This document shows, one piece after another, positions 1-11,606 of a stretch of 64,000 nucleotides of DNA. The DNA is from Gnetum montanum (lineage: Eukaryota > Streptophyta > Gnetopsida > Gnetales > Gnetaceae), in NCBI GenBank assembly GCA_015680685.1, contig MNCI01004082.1, forward strand, positions 236,112 through 300,111, written 5' to 3'. The first letter of the stretch is position 1; each line of letters starts with the position of its first letter. The translations under genes were made by a program, and so were the position numbers. Under the pieces are notes generated by a model. That model saw only the letters and a list, made by a program, of their open reading frames with translations, was not told the origin of the DNA and searched no databases.

Positions 1-667
1 TAGCATAGCCAACCGTGGGAGAACACTGACTCAAGCAATCATCCTTGGCAGCATCCATTCTCAAAGGACTTTCATCTTCTCCGTCTTTCCCAATTTCTTC
101 ATAAGTCCTCTGCACTTCCAACAGCTCCCTGACCAGTTTAATCGCAGCATCCTCCCTTACTGCGGCATCCACAGACGAAAGCTGGTTGAAGACACCAAGG
201 TGAAGCTCAGGAACTTGCCGCTGAACATTTTGACGAGCAACTGCGCTCTCATCAAACCCTTGCTTTGCCGAAACATCATCTGAGTCATGAATTTTTAAAT
301 CACCAGCATCTTGTGCAGAAATTACACCGATATTTGCATCTTTTCCATCTCCTTCTCGCGCTCTCTTTGACTTTTTCTTTTTCTTCTTACTTGCGGATTC
401 GGATTCTTTGGCCTCCGCAACTGTCCCTGGTTCACCGCCATCGTTTTTCATTCTCTTCTTCTTCTCACTAACTTCCATCTCGTCAACTTCCGTTCCCGGA
501 CGCTTTTTCTTCATTTTCTTATCCATCCGCACACCATCCGCGCAGCTTGCTTCATTCATTTCTTGTGCATTATTTTTCTCTGTATGCTTCGCTGTGCGTT
601 TTTTTGAAAGTTTGTTTCTGCGCTTCTGGCTGTGCATGGAAGGAGGAATTGCTGCGTCACGATCCAT
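1..667 (-). CDS. MYBBP1A / DNA polymerase V (Pol5)-like protein, N-terminal coding block, runs off the window edge
   Basis: An open minus-strand frame of 222 codons reaches base 1 without a stop. The start is set at the first in-frame ATG I found (665-667); further in-frame ATGs lie at 635-637, 557-559 and 524-526, so the true start is uncertain. Residues 1-90 are very basic, with KKRP-type and KKKKKKSKR runs that look like nuclear or nucleolar signals. About 60 residues later comes a conserved block, LHLGVFNQLSSVDAAVRED, followed by an ELLEVQ segment and a CSPTVGYA motif. In plant and animal Pol5/MYBBP1A proteins this is the start of the HEAT-like repeat region. The family acts in the nucleolus on rDNA transcription and ribosome assembly, not as a polymerase. 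No retroelement insertion is seen in this part. Family call is from remembered motif layout; the rest of the gene lies left of the window. Confidence 0.72.
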   Translation of the reverse strand, partial: MDRDAAIPPSMHSQKRRNKLSKKRTAKHTEKNNAQEMNEASCADGVRMDKKMKKKRPGTEVDEMEVSEKKKRMKNDGGEPGTVAEAKESESASKKKKKKSKRAREGDGKDANIGVISAQDAGDLKIHDSDDVSAKQGFDESAVARQNVQRQVPELHLGVFNQLSSVDAAVREDAAIKLVRELLEVQRTYEEIGKDGEDESPLRMDAAKDDCLSQCSPTVGYA

Positions 668-1249
668 GGAACAAACAGAAAAGGGGGGAAACAGAAATCC
701 AGATGATGTTTTCGCAGAGCCAAGAACCTCCAGCAAGCCTGGGGCTTCGCTGCGTTCTCCGCAAACACTTAATAAACCCCTAGTTTGAAAAGTACTGTCC
801 AAGCTTGTTGACACGCTTGGTAAGGTATAGAATCTACGCCAAAAAACCAAAAAAAATGTACAATTGCAGGTGCCCAATTCAGGACCCGACCGGATCCTTA
901 GAATTCGTTAAATTATGAATACCTTCAAGTTCGTGTGTTTAACCTAGCTAGGTATAGCATTATCAATTTGTAAAATTATTGGCATTGAGGATTCTTCCGT
1001 ATTTTAATCCAAGTACCATCTCTTCAATTTAATGGTTTGAAACTTCTATCTGACCATCGTTACGAGGTTCAGTGCTGGCTTCGCTAATGGGAGTGCTGGC
1101 TTCGCTAATGGGAGTGCTGGCACAAGTCAAAACTCAACCTCTTCTCAAGTAGTTGCATTTATGTTCTAAACTTAACTTTATGTGATGCACAACATCTTGC
1201 TATTATGACCCCCTTAATCTAATGATTTAAAACTAAACCTTATTTTACA
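668..1249. other. 5' flank of the MYBBP1A-like gene
   Basis: This is the presumed promoter and 5' UTR side of the minus-strand gene. The frame stays open upstream of 667 without an obvious earlier Met. AAACCCCTAG at 774-783 is one base from a telo-box, an element common in promoters of plant ribosome-biogenesis genes. No clear TATA box was recognised. From about 850 to 1249 I see AT-rich sequence and the small tandem repeat listed separately, and no gene. Confidence 0.4.
1071..1123. repeat. 21-bp tandem repeat, 2.5 copies
   Basis: The unit AGTGCTGGCTTCGCTAATGGG occurs at 1071-1091 and 1092-1112 without mismatch, followed by the first nine to eleven bases of a third unit. It lies in non-coding DNA upstream of the MYBBP1A-like gene. 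Identity of the copies points to a recent duplication. Confidence 0.85.
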
Positions 1250-1368
1250 AATAAGAGTGGTTAGCTCGTCTTGCTAGAGGAGAGATTAACACCCACTTGA
1301 ACTTGGGATGTACTTATTCTTTCACGTATTATTTTTATCCTACACAAAATAAATAAAGAACTCAAATA
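1250..1368. mobile_element. SINE-like copy 1 (weak)
   Basis: This segment shares its order of motifs with the next entry: GTGGTTAG near the left end, then CTTGGGATGTACTTATT, then an AAAGAACTCAAA tail. The tRNA-like boxes are less clear than in copy 2. It may be a diverged SINE or a LINE 3' tail. Confidence 0.35.
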
Positions 1369-1369
1369 A

Positions 1370-1530
1370 TGAGGTGTTAGTGGTAGGAGTCTTGGTCTAG
1401 TAATCCTAGGTCATAGGTTTAATTCTACAAGGTAGCATCGAGTTATAAACTTCTATAAATCTTGGGGTGTACCTATGTTTCACTTATTTCAGGTTCCAAC
1501 CCACCCCAAACAAAGAGCTCAAAGGGGGTA
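1370..1530 (+). mobile_element. tRNA-derived SINE-like copy 2
   Basis: GTGTTAGTGGTAGGAG (about 1374-1389) resembles a pol III A box and GGTTTAATTC (1416-1425) a decayed B box, with tRNA-like spacing. The downstream body contains CTTGGGGTGTACCTATG and ends near CAAAGAGCTCAAA. The tail matches copy 1. No target duplication was identified. Confidence 0.45.
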
Positions 1531-1619
1531 TAGCATATTAATAAGACAAAACTATGCCATTCCTTTTCATATTGAAACAAATCATGTTATTAGTGTTCTT
1601 TCAAATATTTAATAAGGAA

Positions 1620-2231
1620 AAAGATTCAAGTTAGAGGCCCTAAAATAGATTTTGAATTGAAAATCTTTGAGGTAGAAAGAAACAAAACTTGGAGAAAGGA
1701 AGTTTGTTGACAACAAGAGTTTTGAGATGGCCAATGAAAGCAAAGAGAGAGTTCATAGTTTCTCCAGCTTCTTCCAAGCTTTGCCATGGTAGATTTGCCT
1801 AACACTTTCACGCTTTCTCAAAATGAAGATGCTTCAAATCTCCTTACTTTTGATATTCACCTTCCAAATGATGTTTTTATGGTATTTCAAAAGATTTCAC
1901 TACCCATTTCATTTTTCTCCAAATTGTTGGTTTTTTACATCATTCAATGACTATGGCTATACAAGTTAAAAATATTCTTCAATCCCAGGATATCCAAGTT
2001 TCTCATGCTCATTATTATGCCTGTAAGTTTATTCTTGTTGAATTCTTTAATATCTCCTAAGTTAAGAAGGCTCTTTCCATTCAAATTTTTCTAGTGCATA
2101 ATACAACTCATATTATGCAAGCTTAGAAATTTGATTTTAATGTTAACGATCCAACCTATAATATTATTTCCTACTATCCTAAGCTACTGAATCTTCTCTT
2201 AATATTTTCTATTGTAAAGAGGGACATATTA
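1620..2231 (+). pseudogene. Gag-like / LINE ORF1-like remnant ending at a zinc knuckle
   Basis: Plus-strand translation of this AT-rich stretch reads as a broken protein of about 200 residues with several stops. It includes a segment around DFTTHFIFLQIVGF and ends with YCKEGHI just before 2232, the first half of a CCHC zinc knuckle. That arrangement is seen in plant LINE ORF1 and other gag-like proteins. The reading is cut off exactly where the H LTR begins. I cannot assign a family. Confidence 0.35.
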
Positions 2232-2890
2232 TGATGAGCAGTGAGGTACCCCTACGTCCAACCATACGAATCACAAGCGTTCACACATGATCCAATCAAA
2301 TTCTGTGGATGGGACTAGTTGTGGCATCTAGATCGTTATGCTTTGCTCGCAGTTCGTTGTCTTCCCACTTGGACTAGAGGTAGCTTTGTCACATATGGTT
2401 TAGTCCAAAGTGAGGCATATGATGTTGTCTCTAATTCTATGCTACTCTTGATAACAATAAAAAGGTAAATTAATTAATCTAATGGATAATGGAAAGTGAA
2501 ATTTAACTAGCCTACATGCAATGGGTATCCACTCTTAGTTGTCTGTATACATCTTGGACTTCATGAGACTACTTCTAGGATGGCCAAGCATGTCACTGGG
2601 TGTACTAAATGATACACTTCTAGGTTACCAAGTACTTCCACTTAAATGCTCATGATTAAGGTGTACGCATTCTGCTTAATAACAGGAATAGTAAACAACA
2701 ATAATTGGAAACATTTAACTAAGCAAAGTAGTAAATAATTAACAATTGAAAGCAATAGTAATATAAGTGGATGTTGTAATGATGGAAGTAATCTCGATCT
2801 TTATTGCCAGTCATGTAACATGTCCATATACGTCACACTCGAACAAAGGTGTTGTATGATTATAAACATCACGCTGTGGGCATGCATTGG
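2232..2890 (-). mobile_element. H: Athila-like LTR, partial, interrupted by element E
   Basis: The segment starts TGATGAGCAGTGAGGTACCC, the same end sequence as the LTRs at 47337, 56608 and 62819, and follows those LTRs through the CTTTATTGCC block. It stops at 2890, where the Tat-like element E begins. The missing remainder should lie beyond the right edge of the window. By comparison with G and F its transcription is on the minus strand. Confidence 0.7.
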
Positions 2891-4564
2891 TGAAACACCA
2901 CCAAATTTGGGCTCTCCGGTCTCAAATCCAAAGGCTAAATGTCAAAACTTGGCAAATTTTTTTTAAGTGTTGAGACTACACCCCCACTACTTGGACTACG
3001 CGCCAGAGTGTAGTCAACATAGTTGATACTAATAGCCTAGAATTGTAAGATTTTTCTAAGTGTCAACATAAGCTGCAAATTTTTCTAAGTATCTTGACTA
3101 TGCTCACCTTACTAAGACTACACTCTAGAACATAGTTAGTGTAGTTGGCCTTGGAATGATCAATTTGCAAATTTTCCTAAGTGTCAAGCTAGAGGCTGCT
3201 AAGCATGTATGGGATGGACAAAAGAGTTTGGTAGATTTTCTAACTCCTAAGCCTACGCTCCCTACTATGCTCTAGAGCATAGTTAGCGTAGTCTACATGG
3301 GCACGTCATCTTTGTCAAATTTTTCCAAGTGTCAGAGCTATGCTCACACCTCTTGGACTATGCTTTAGAGTGTAGCTAGCATAGCTTGCATAGAGCATCA
3401 TTTTTTGGCAAGATTTGCCTAACTCTGGCTACGCTCTATAGCGTAGTCAGCGTAGCCTACCGAAACTGCCTCTAAAAGCCTATAGAGCTCAGCACTGGCC
3501 TACATCTCAACTCCAACATTTCTTCGGCAAGCATGATTAGCAAGTTTTGCCTGTTTTGCACCCCCCATTTGCCCCAAAATTATACTTACACTTGACACCA
3601 CTCAGGAGAGTGGGCAGCGTAGTCCCAAAGCGTTGTCTCCAAATTGCATTATTTTGCACTAATTGCAGGTACTTTACAATCTGTTTGGCCCTCACATATG
3701 CAATCTTGGCAACATAGTCACAGTCTAGCAGTCTCATAGGATCCATTGGAGCACATCAGTAGACCACCATTTTGCTTTAGTGGGAGTGTAGTTGGGGCTA
3801 GCACAGTCCCAGCTACTCCCTTTGCCATGTGGCACCTAATTTGTGATTCACACTAACCCTAGCCCTATAAATACTCCTGCACTTCACATTTTAGGGACTG
3901 ACATTTTTATTCAATAGTTGGTATTTTGGCATTTGCACTTTTGCACCTAAGCATCCTTCACATCTTGACAAACTTTGGCACACCACTGAACACTGTTGCA
4001 CAGCACTACGACACTGTTGTACACCACCTAGCACAACGTACACCACCGTAGCTTGTAGACACTGTGGTAGCCAACTTGGCAGGCTCAAACTCCATAGCGG
4101 ACATTAGTTCTTCATAGCCACACACCCTGAGACTATGACTACACTTACCTACTACACCTGTTGTACACTACATACCTCCTAAATGTTTCTTTGCAATTGA
4201 CCATGCTCCCCTGTTTGGGGTAGTTCCATTCTCTCTCTTGCTTATGTTTTGTGCATTTTTTGCATTTGCTCTAGTATTTTAGCATTTTATTTGCATTTTT
4301 CACAATTTAAGCAATTTTTTGCAAGTTTGCCCTTCTTTTTGCACACTTGAAACCTCTGGACACCACAAACACCGTAAAACAATGTACCAACACCTTAACA
4401 CTCACTCCATCGTAACACTCGTAAGTCCTAGTTTAATTGACAAGACCATTCTAAGTACCTTGGCTCCCTTCCTAGCATGCCCTCATGTGAAATTGGGGTA
4501 AAGACTGTGTTACTGTGGACCTCTCGATGTCTTGTTTTGGCCTCTGACGTTTTTGATAACTATA
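2891..4564 (+). repeat. E: 5' LTR of Tat-like Ty3/gypsy element
   Basis: It starts TGAAACACCACCAAATTTGG, the start shared by all Tat-like LTRs here, and ends CTATA just before the primer binding site; the CA end has decayed to TA as in other copies. The first 975 bases (U3) hold many imperfect palindromes of the form CTACGCTC..GAGCGTAG. TATA box 3866-3873. A GTAAGTCC donor-like site lies near 4421 in U5. Left flank ATTGG (2886-2890) is the presumed target site; the partner copy is outside the window. Confidence 0.75.
3866..3873 (+). promoter_or_regulatory. TATA box of E LTR
   Basis: TATAAATA preceded by CCCTAGCC and followed by CTCCTGC; the same context recurs in every Tat-like LTR of the window. 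Confidence 0.75.
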
Positions 4565-4570
4565 ATTTTT

Positions 4571-4589
4571 TGGAGCTAGAAGGAGGGCC
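4571..4589 (+). other. E primer binding site
   Basis: TGGAGCTAGAAGGAGGGCC lies six bases after the LTR end. A, B and C have near-identical sites at the same place. I did not assign the tRNA. Confidence 0.65.
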
Positions 4590-4961
4590 TTAGCCATTTC
4601 CTTCTTTGGCCATCCCTTGGTTGTTACCTCACGTGCTCTCTACACCATTAGTGTAGATTAGACCCCATTGTTGATTTCTCTGGAACCCCACTAAGCAATA
4701 GCAAAGTGCATAACTTGCACTCGACCAAATTCTAGGTTCTCAATAGAGTGTAACTAGCTCTAGTGTAGTGAGTGTAGTAAGCTTTGAGCGTAGTCCTAGA
4801 GTTAGCATTTTTTCAGCAATTTACAGTTAGCCATTTTTCTGCATTTTTACACTTAGCCATTTTCTCAGCAGCTGCATACTTAATCGTTTTCCTACATTTT
4901 AGCACTTAGCCATTTTTCTTCCTATTTTGCATAAGCAGCCCTTTGTGTTTCCCTGTGCACC
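4590..4961 (+). other. E leader with degenerate short repeats
   Basis: Between primer site and gag are several copies of a short unit built on CACTTAGCCATTTT and GCATTTT, from about 4805 to 4935. The same kind of array stands before gag in B and C/D. No ORF is seen. Confidence 0.55.
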
Positions 4962-6976
4962 ATGAATCCCGAATAGCCTTCAACCTTTGCTTTGAGCGTG
5001 TTTGTTGTCAGGCCCATTTAGCGAGAAATACAAAATGACCTTCTTGGGGCTAGGGGCCTTGTCCTAGCACAGAGGTAATATCTTAGGCAACACAACTTGC
5101 CTTCCAAGGTTATGGTGCTCAATGACGAGTAGTAGAACTTCATTTGCGCAAAAATCCATGCGGGTTTGCTTTTAGATTGCCAGGAAATGAAAGCCAAACA
5201 TAGTTATGAGATCATGTATCATGATGGAAGGGAATGACTCCCTTTCAATTTCGACTTTGTCTTGCTCATGGAAGATTACTAGTGGATGTTGGACAACCTC
5301 ATTTGCAACATGAGCCGTGAGGGAGGGATGGACTATGAGGAGCCCCTTCAGGAGGAGCTGGACAAGTTTGAGGCTTAATTTGAGCATGAGAACCCATTCC
5401 ATGCCTCATTCTAGCATATAGCCTTTGCTTTTGTTCCTTCATAGTCCCATAGCCTGGTGTCACTACCTAGGTCAACACCTATGATGGCAACCCACTAAAT
5501 GTCATAGACGCACCAGGATGCTGCCTCACCCTTTAGCCTTTTCTTCAGTGTGCCCTTCATCATCTTTTTATTGTCTGTGCAGCCTTCACAACTTGTTCAG
5601 CCTATTCAGCCTGTTTAAGTCATCCAACCTTCCATACCAGTAACTATTGCACCTACGTAACCCTATGTGCACACCATGCACGTTCCTCCCCCATCATACA
5701 TGAATCAAGCATCATTCATCCTGCCAGCCATGTCGGCACCCTTTATGATGGCCCAACCCACGAACTTGTGGTGGGGCCAAGTGTTGTGTCCATGGCACAG
5801 CCCATGCAACAGACATCGTGTGTGGTTACATAACCCAGAGTTAGGTTGTGGGCTACCCAACAACCACATAAAGTAGCACAACCCATGCAACTTGCCACTA
5901 TAACCACACCTAGCCTGGATTAAGTATTCCAGCTAATCCAAAGCCTTACTGAAGATGCCAAGTGACTTAAGGTTGTCTCCTCAAAAGCTGTCTAGTTGAT
6001 GGACTTCTACCAGGATGATCCAATTGATCCTATAATCCCACCATTAGCACTACCTACTCGGGTCCTGCTCCTTCAATTCACCAAATACAATGATGAAGGG
6101 GACCCTAACGCCCATCTGGTAACCTTTTACTTAGAATGCCTCCTATTGCAGGTATGGTTGAATACCATCATCCACGTGTTTGCCATGTCCCTAACTGGTA
6201 AGGCACTAGATGATACTATGCGCTCCCTAGGGCCTCCATTACTTCATTGGAGGAATTTCTTACCCAATTTGTCACTCACTTCAAGTATAACTTGAAGCTT
6301 GAGGTGACCTTAGACTAGCTGATGCAAGTCAAGCAGGGCCACCTAGAGCCCATGTAAAAATTCATCCAGCAATGGAGCACGTCACTCAATGAGATCCACG
6401 AGCTTATTGTGGAGACACACTTGCTAGCCATCTTCAAAGGCACAATAAACAACTTCATCAAGTCAAAGTTGTACTACCTTGCCCTGTAATCCTTGAGTTA
6501 AGCGTTTGCTAAAACCAAGAGCATTTAGGATGCAGTGGAGGCTAGCAAGGATCCAACCTACATGGCCTACAAAAACCTACATGCAAAGAAGGAGAAGGAC
6601 AAGGACAAAGGCAAACAGGCAACCATAATTGTTGCAATGGTGGCCAACGAGGCTAAGCCAGCCAATGCCAAACTAATGGCCAAGTCACCCAAGGCCTCAA
6701 CCAATAATAATAAGGTAGCTAGCCCTAGCATAGTGACAAATAGCTAGTCTGCATCGTTGGCGGCCATGACACTAGTTGCCACAAGGCCTAACTTTGAGCT
6801 CAAAGATCGGTCGAAGTATACACTATTGCCCATCAACCAATCAGAACTATTAGATCAACTACTTAATGTTGGATGAATCCAATACAAGAAAATGTCTAAG
6901 GATGCTTGTAAGTGGCATGATCAATACTGTGAGCTCCTCAAAAATCCTTTAGTCGTACTACTTAACGAGCCTCTGA
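4962..6976 (+). pseudogene. E gag, first part (Tat-like), truncated by the C/D insertion
   Basis: The start is the ATG at 4962 (MNPE), matching MNPEEPLTFASS in B. The frame carries many stops and shifts. A conserved gag core is readable at 5996-6295, with FTKYNDEGDPNAHLVTF and a LTGKALDD motif, followed by capsid-like sequence to about 6540. A lysine-rich linker follows at 6535-6700. The downstream part reaches the block CELLKNP and stops at 6976, where the reverse-oriented LTR of C/D begins. The frame resumes at 62621. Structural protein of the retrotransposon particle; certainly not functional here. Confidence 0.75.
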
Positions 6977-8867
6977 TATAATGACTGAAAATGTTGGTGG
7001 TTGGAACACTAAGGGGTTTATAGGTGCATAGCCTAACCCCACATTTGCATAAGGGCCTTGCTAGAGGTGGAGACGGGGTGCCCTAAATGATCTTTTCGAT
7101 TGAATAAGGACTTATGGAGTGCAAACAATGTGAGTGCAAAATGATGCTAAGTGTTGAGTGGTGTCAATGGTGTTAACAGTGTGAAAAACATCGAGCATAG
7201 TTGGTGTGAATAGTGCCGAGTGTAGTCAATGTGAATAGTGCTAAGCGTAGTCAAGTTTTCCAGTAGAAAATAAGCAATCGTTGCCTAAGCATAGTTGTAG
7301 GCCAAAATGCGAAAAAATGCAAATGAAACGCAAGGGAGGAAGAGAGAGAAATAAAACATCACCCCAAATGGGGTTGAGCATAGTTAACTTCAAAAGGGGT
7401 TTAAAAGGTACACGGTGTACAATAGGCATAGTGGAGAATGTAGTCACAATCTTAATGGTGTCAAGTTGTGAAGTTTGGTGCTCGTCGTGGTGTTTGTGCC
7501 TACTGGGTTGGCCACTATGGTGTACCATGTGGTGTCCTATAGGGGTGCAACAGGGCTACGGTGTACCGCGTGGCATGCAACTCTACCTCTCAATCGGTGC
7601 ATCTAGGTCTCGTTCGCCCAGGAAGCTAAGTGCTAAATACCAAAATGCTAGATGCCAAATGAAAATGTCAACCCCTAAAATGTTGGGGCATAGGGGTATT
7701 TATAGAACTAGCGTTAGCCCAAAATGTGGATCATGTAACATGTGGCAAAGTGGTAGGTGGGACTATGCTCACCCCAACTACACTCTAGTGTTAAGCTTTG
7801 CGGTGTTGAGCGGTGTCATTGCTTTGATAGAGTTTGTGAAGCTGAGATTGTGACTATGCTGCACAACTACATAGAGAAGATTGTAATGTACCTGAAAATG
7901 CTAAACAATGTCAAAAAATGCAACTTTTGAAGACTATGCTCTAGAGCATACTTATAATTTTTGGGAAAAGGAAAAGGCAAAAAATTGACAAATGCTACTG
8001 TTGGAGCTTATGCGAATGCCAATGCTGTAGTGTGGAGGCCTTTGGAGGTAGTTCTTACTAGCTACGCTCTAACTACACTCTGAAGCATTATGAGAGTGTG
8101 GTCTCAAACTTAGGAAAAATTTGGTCGAAAACTGGAAAAATTGGCAAAATGTGGCTAAGTATTGACGACACTCCAAGGGAGGCTGACTTTGCTCCTGAGC
8201 GTAGCGAGTGAAATGTGGCTAAGTGTTGACTACGCTTCAAGGGAGGCTGACTACACTTCCGAGCGTAGCAAGCGTAGGTTGAACACTTAGAAAAATCTAT
8301 GCAAAATCTAGCACCTGGGGTGACTATGCTCTAAAGCATAGTCAGGAGTTGTAGTCCTAACAGTTACAAAAATTATGCCAAAACTGGTGTTTTCATGTTG
8401 ACTACACTCTCGAGCGTGGTCGTAGTAGTGGATAGCATGGTCTCAGCACTTAGAAAAATCTGTAGCTTGTGTCATCATTTTGACACTTAGAAACGATCTT
8501 ACAAAACTGGCTATTGTGTTGACTACGTTGACTATGCTCTAAAATGTAATTCTAGTAGTGGAGAGCGTAGTCTCAACACTTAGAAAAATTTTGCAACTTA
8601 TGACCTTGTTCGAACACTTAGCCAAAATTGCAAAAAGCTGGTTATTGAAGCTAATTATGCTCTACTATAGTGGAGAGCGTAGTCCCAGCACTTAAAACAA
8701 ATTTGTAGAAAGTGTCATCATTCTAAAAATTAGAAAAAATTTGTAAATTTGGTAGTTTGAGCTGACTACGCTCAACACTTAGAAACATTTGGGCAAAGTG
8801 CCACCATTTTGACACTTAGCCAAATTTGCAGTTAAGATGTTGAGACCCAAAATTTTATGGTGTTTCA
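6977..8867 (-). repeat. C/D: 3' LTR of Tat-like element (minus strand)
   Basis: Read on the minus strand it begins TGAAACACCATAAAATTTTG at 8867 and ends CATTATA at 6977. It matches the LTR at 60684-62620 along its length, for example AAAATGTTGG near the left end. The U3 part (7705-8867) is made of about five degenerate 110-140-bp units, each with a GACTACGCTC..GAGCGTAGTC palindrome and CACTTAGAAAAATTTT. Left flank TCTGA (6972-6976) compares with TTTGG (62621-62625), a target duplication with two transitions. Long ORFs inside are chance. Confidence 0.75.
7697..7704 (-). promoter_or_regulatory. TATA box of C/D 3' LTR
   Basis: TATTTATA on the plus strand, TATAAATA on the minus strand, in the same context as the other Tat-like LTRs. 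Confidence 0.7.
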
Positions 8868-9893
8868 TTGACCCTTATTTTTATTGAAGTTTGGAGGAGT
8901 GGCCTGAGAGACGTCAACAAAGAATCACAAAACACCATAGCAGATGTGGCACCAACATCGCTCATCAATACCAGATCAAGTGTCATTCCACCATGTTCAA
9001 GAGCGTTGTGGATAGGGGTATGCTAGGGCAAAGGGTATAGGCAATGAAAGGGAGATGAAATGCAAGAAGGGGAGATGAAATGAAAATAGTGTATCATGAT
9101 ACAAGATGCAAAGTCAGCATAGCTGACAGTGACCATGGCATGAAGTGGCTTACCCTTGAAATGTTGAAAGTACTCATGAGAGAGTCAAAGTTGATCTGAG
9201 GTTAAGCTGATTATGAAACTGTAGTGCTGTTAATTTGCTTGGGGATGTGATTTTTCCCATTCTATATTTTTTTGCCACGAGGTGAACCTCTATTGGGTCT
9301 AGCTTACTACTGAATGCCAGCTGCAGGGTGTTGGCCATCAAGTGGATGGGCTTTATGGGCCATCAAGTAGATGGGCTTTGCTCTTGATGCAACCACATCG
9401 TGTTTGTAGGATAGGGATTTTCTCCCAAGGATGAGGTGCATTACATCTGCTTGGACTTTGACTAGTCAACAGAGTTTTCCCATGGGACAAGTTATGTTAT
9501 GTCTACCATGGGTTTAGTGGTGTGATGTAAAGAGAGTATGCCCTATGCATTTGCAATGTGTATGCATTAGAGGGGTTTGCATGTAAGGGAATGTAGGGAA
9601 AACAAGAGGGTATTGGAATGCAAGGGGCATGTGTAGGCTATAATGTGGGGACATGCATAGGCTATAATGCGAGGATGTGTGTAGGCTAAAATAAGATGAA
9701 GGGGATGTGCACTCTTGAGTGGCTTAGCTAGCCTAATCATGCACATCGAAGTGGTGTCGTGACTTGTTACTACAATGAGATGAGCCTTTGCACGACCGTT
9801 GCTAGGGCTTCATTCTACAAACACAACTCTAAGAAGACAAAAAAACCAAAAAACATGGAATGCAAGTGAAATGCCAGATGCAAATATGCTACA
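8868..9893 (-). other. C/D 3' internal region, left piece
   Basis: Read on the minus strand this is the untranslated region before the 3' LTR. The blocks TTTTGTGATTCTTTGTTGACG and TTGTGTTTGTAGAATGAAGC align with the matching parts of B (43830-43880 and 42995-43015). A short purine stretch lies next to the LTR. It is cut at 9893 by element B. No coding sequence is seen. Confidence 0.65.
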
Positions 9894-11583
9894 TGAAACA
9901 CCACCAAATTTAGGCAACAACACTCCAACAGAAAATTTGTCTAAGTGTCAACATAAGGTAAATTTTTTCTAAGTGTTTGGTTCATGATTCCACTGCTAGG
10001 GCTACGCTTCAAAGTGTAGCCAACGTAGCATGCAACACAATTAGATTTGCAAAATTTTCTAAGTGTTAGACAACAGTTGTAGAAATTTTGTCTAAGTGTC
10101 CTATTATTCTCAACATTCCTCTTGCTACATTCTCCAATGTAGCAACACTTTGGTGGCCAGTTTGCTCTAGTGTTGAGCCAAAAGTTATCAAGCTAACTCA
10201 GCATGGAAGAAGCATTTGGCAGGTTTTCTGACTCCTGAAGCTACCCCTCCTACTACACTCTTGAGCGTAGCTAGCATAGTCAGAGAAAGGATTGCAATTT
10301 TTTCTAGATTTTTAAGTGTCCATGATATGCCTTGTCTCATCCATTAGCATAGCAGCATTGGACTTTAGTTTTTTGCAAAATTTGCCTAACGTTGTGCTAT
10401 GCTCCAAAGCGTAGCTAGTGTAGCAACACAGAACTGCCTCCAAAAGCTTCTAAGGCTCAACATAGGCCTTCATTTTAGCTCTAGCACTCCTCTGATAAGT
10501 AGGATTAGCAACTTGCACTCTTTTTGTACCCCCATTTATGTCCCAAAATTGTACCTACACTCAATCCCACTCGAAAGAGAAGAGAATGTAGTCCTAGAGT
10601 GTAGCCTTCAAATTGCATTGTTTTGTACTATTTGCAAGTACATTGTGGTCTTGGCACATGCAATCTCAGTAGCGTAGCCATAGTTTGGCAGTCACTCAGG
10701 GTCTAGTGGACCATACCAAAGCGTAGCACTAGTTGCTCTAGTAAGAGCATAGTAAAGGTCAACGTAGCCCCACCTACCCCTTTGCCACATGACACTCGAT
10801 TTGCACTTCACGTTAACCCTAAGCCTATAAATACCTTCGCATTTCACACTCTATGGGTTGGAAATTCATTCAAGTGGTAGGCATTTGAAGCATTTGGCTA
10901 GCAAATTTGAGTAGCAGTTGGTATTTCAGAGTACCACTTGGCACCTGAGGCACCTTGAGCATCTCATACACTGGAGTGTATTAGCACCTTGGCAACACCT
11001 TTGCATCCCACTAACCACTGGAATGCATCGCAAACCTACAAGACATTGTGACAGCCAACTTCACAATGGATGTCAATTTTCACCTCAAGACACCCTAGAG
11101 ACTTTGGCTACACTACTATTGTGCCTGTTTATACACTGCATACCTCCTCAAAGCTCAATTGTAATTACTACACTTCTTGTCTGGGGTGATACCATTCTTT
11201 CTTTCTTTCTCTCAAACTCTGTTGCATTTTAAACATTTTCTTTGACATTCAATACTGCATTCACATTTTTCGCTATTTTACATATTTTCTTTTTGCACAC
11301 TTGCACCATCATTTTCCTGCTAGGAGCCCCATTATGCTTAGGCTTAACCAACCTTGGTACCATCAAGAACATCGTCAGTGCTTGCATTTTTAGCTAACCA
11401 CACCACCCCTCGGTTACACTTGATACCTCGATTGTAGTTGGCAAAGTCTTTTTTTAATTGATAAGACCATCCAGGGCACTCTACCTCCGTTTCCTAGCAA
11501 ACGCCCTTGTGTAGAGGTGGGGTTGAGGCTATGCACTTGCAAACCCCTCGGTGTTCTAGTCACTGATGTTTTTGATCACTATA
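9894..11583 (+). repeat. B: 5' LTR of Tat-like element
   Basis: Begins TGAAACACCACCAAATTTAG and ends CACTATA before the primer site. TATA box 10826-10833. Palindromes around CTACGCTTCAAAGTGTAGCC mark U3. It aligns throughout with 43897-45570, at roughly 80-85% over the first 150 bases by eye, less similar than the LTR pair of A. That fits the nesting, since A sits inside B. Confidence 0.8.
10826..10833 (+). promoter_or_regulatory. TATA box of B 5' LTR
   Basis: TATAAATA in the context CTAAGCC..CCTTCGC, conserved in the 3' LTR. Confidence 0.75.
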
Positions 11584-11589
11584 GATTTT

Positions 11590-11606
11590 TGGCGCTAGAA
11601 GGAGGG
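11590..11606 (+). other. B primer binding site
   Basis: TGGCGCTAGAAGGAGGG, the best preserved copy of the Tat-like primer site in the window, six bases after the LTR. Confidence 0.7.

Noticed and set aside
7281-7853. 190-residue plus-strand ORF in the C/D LTR
   Set aside because: It lies across R-U5 of an LTR, has no domain pattern, and its equivalent at 61209-61577 in the other LTR is not kept as a coding unit.
10399-11232. Plus-strand ORFs of 92 and 104 residues in the B LTR
   Set aside because: They sit in U3-R of the LTR, around the TATA box, and are broken or altered in the 3' copy (44294-44692).
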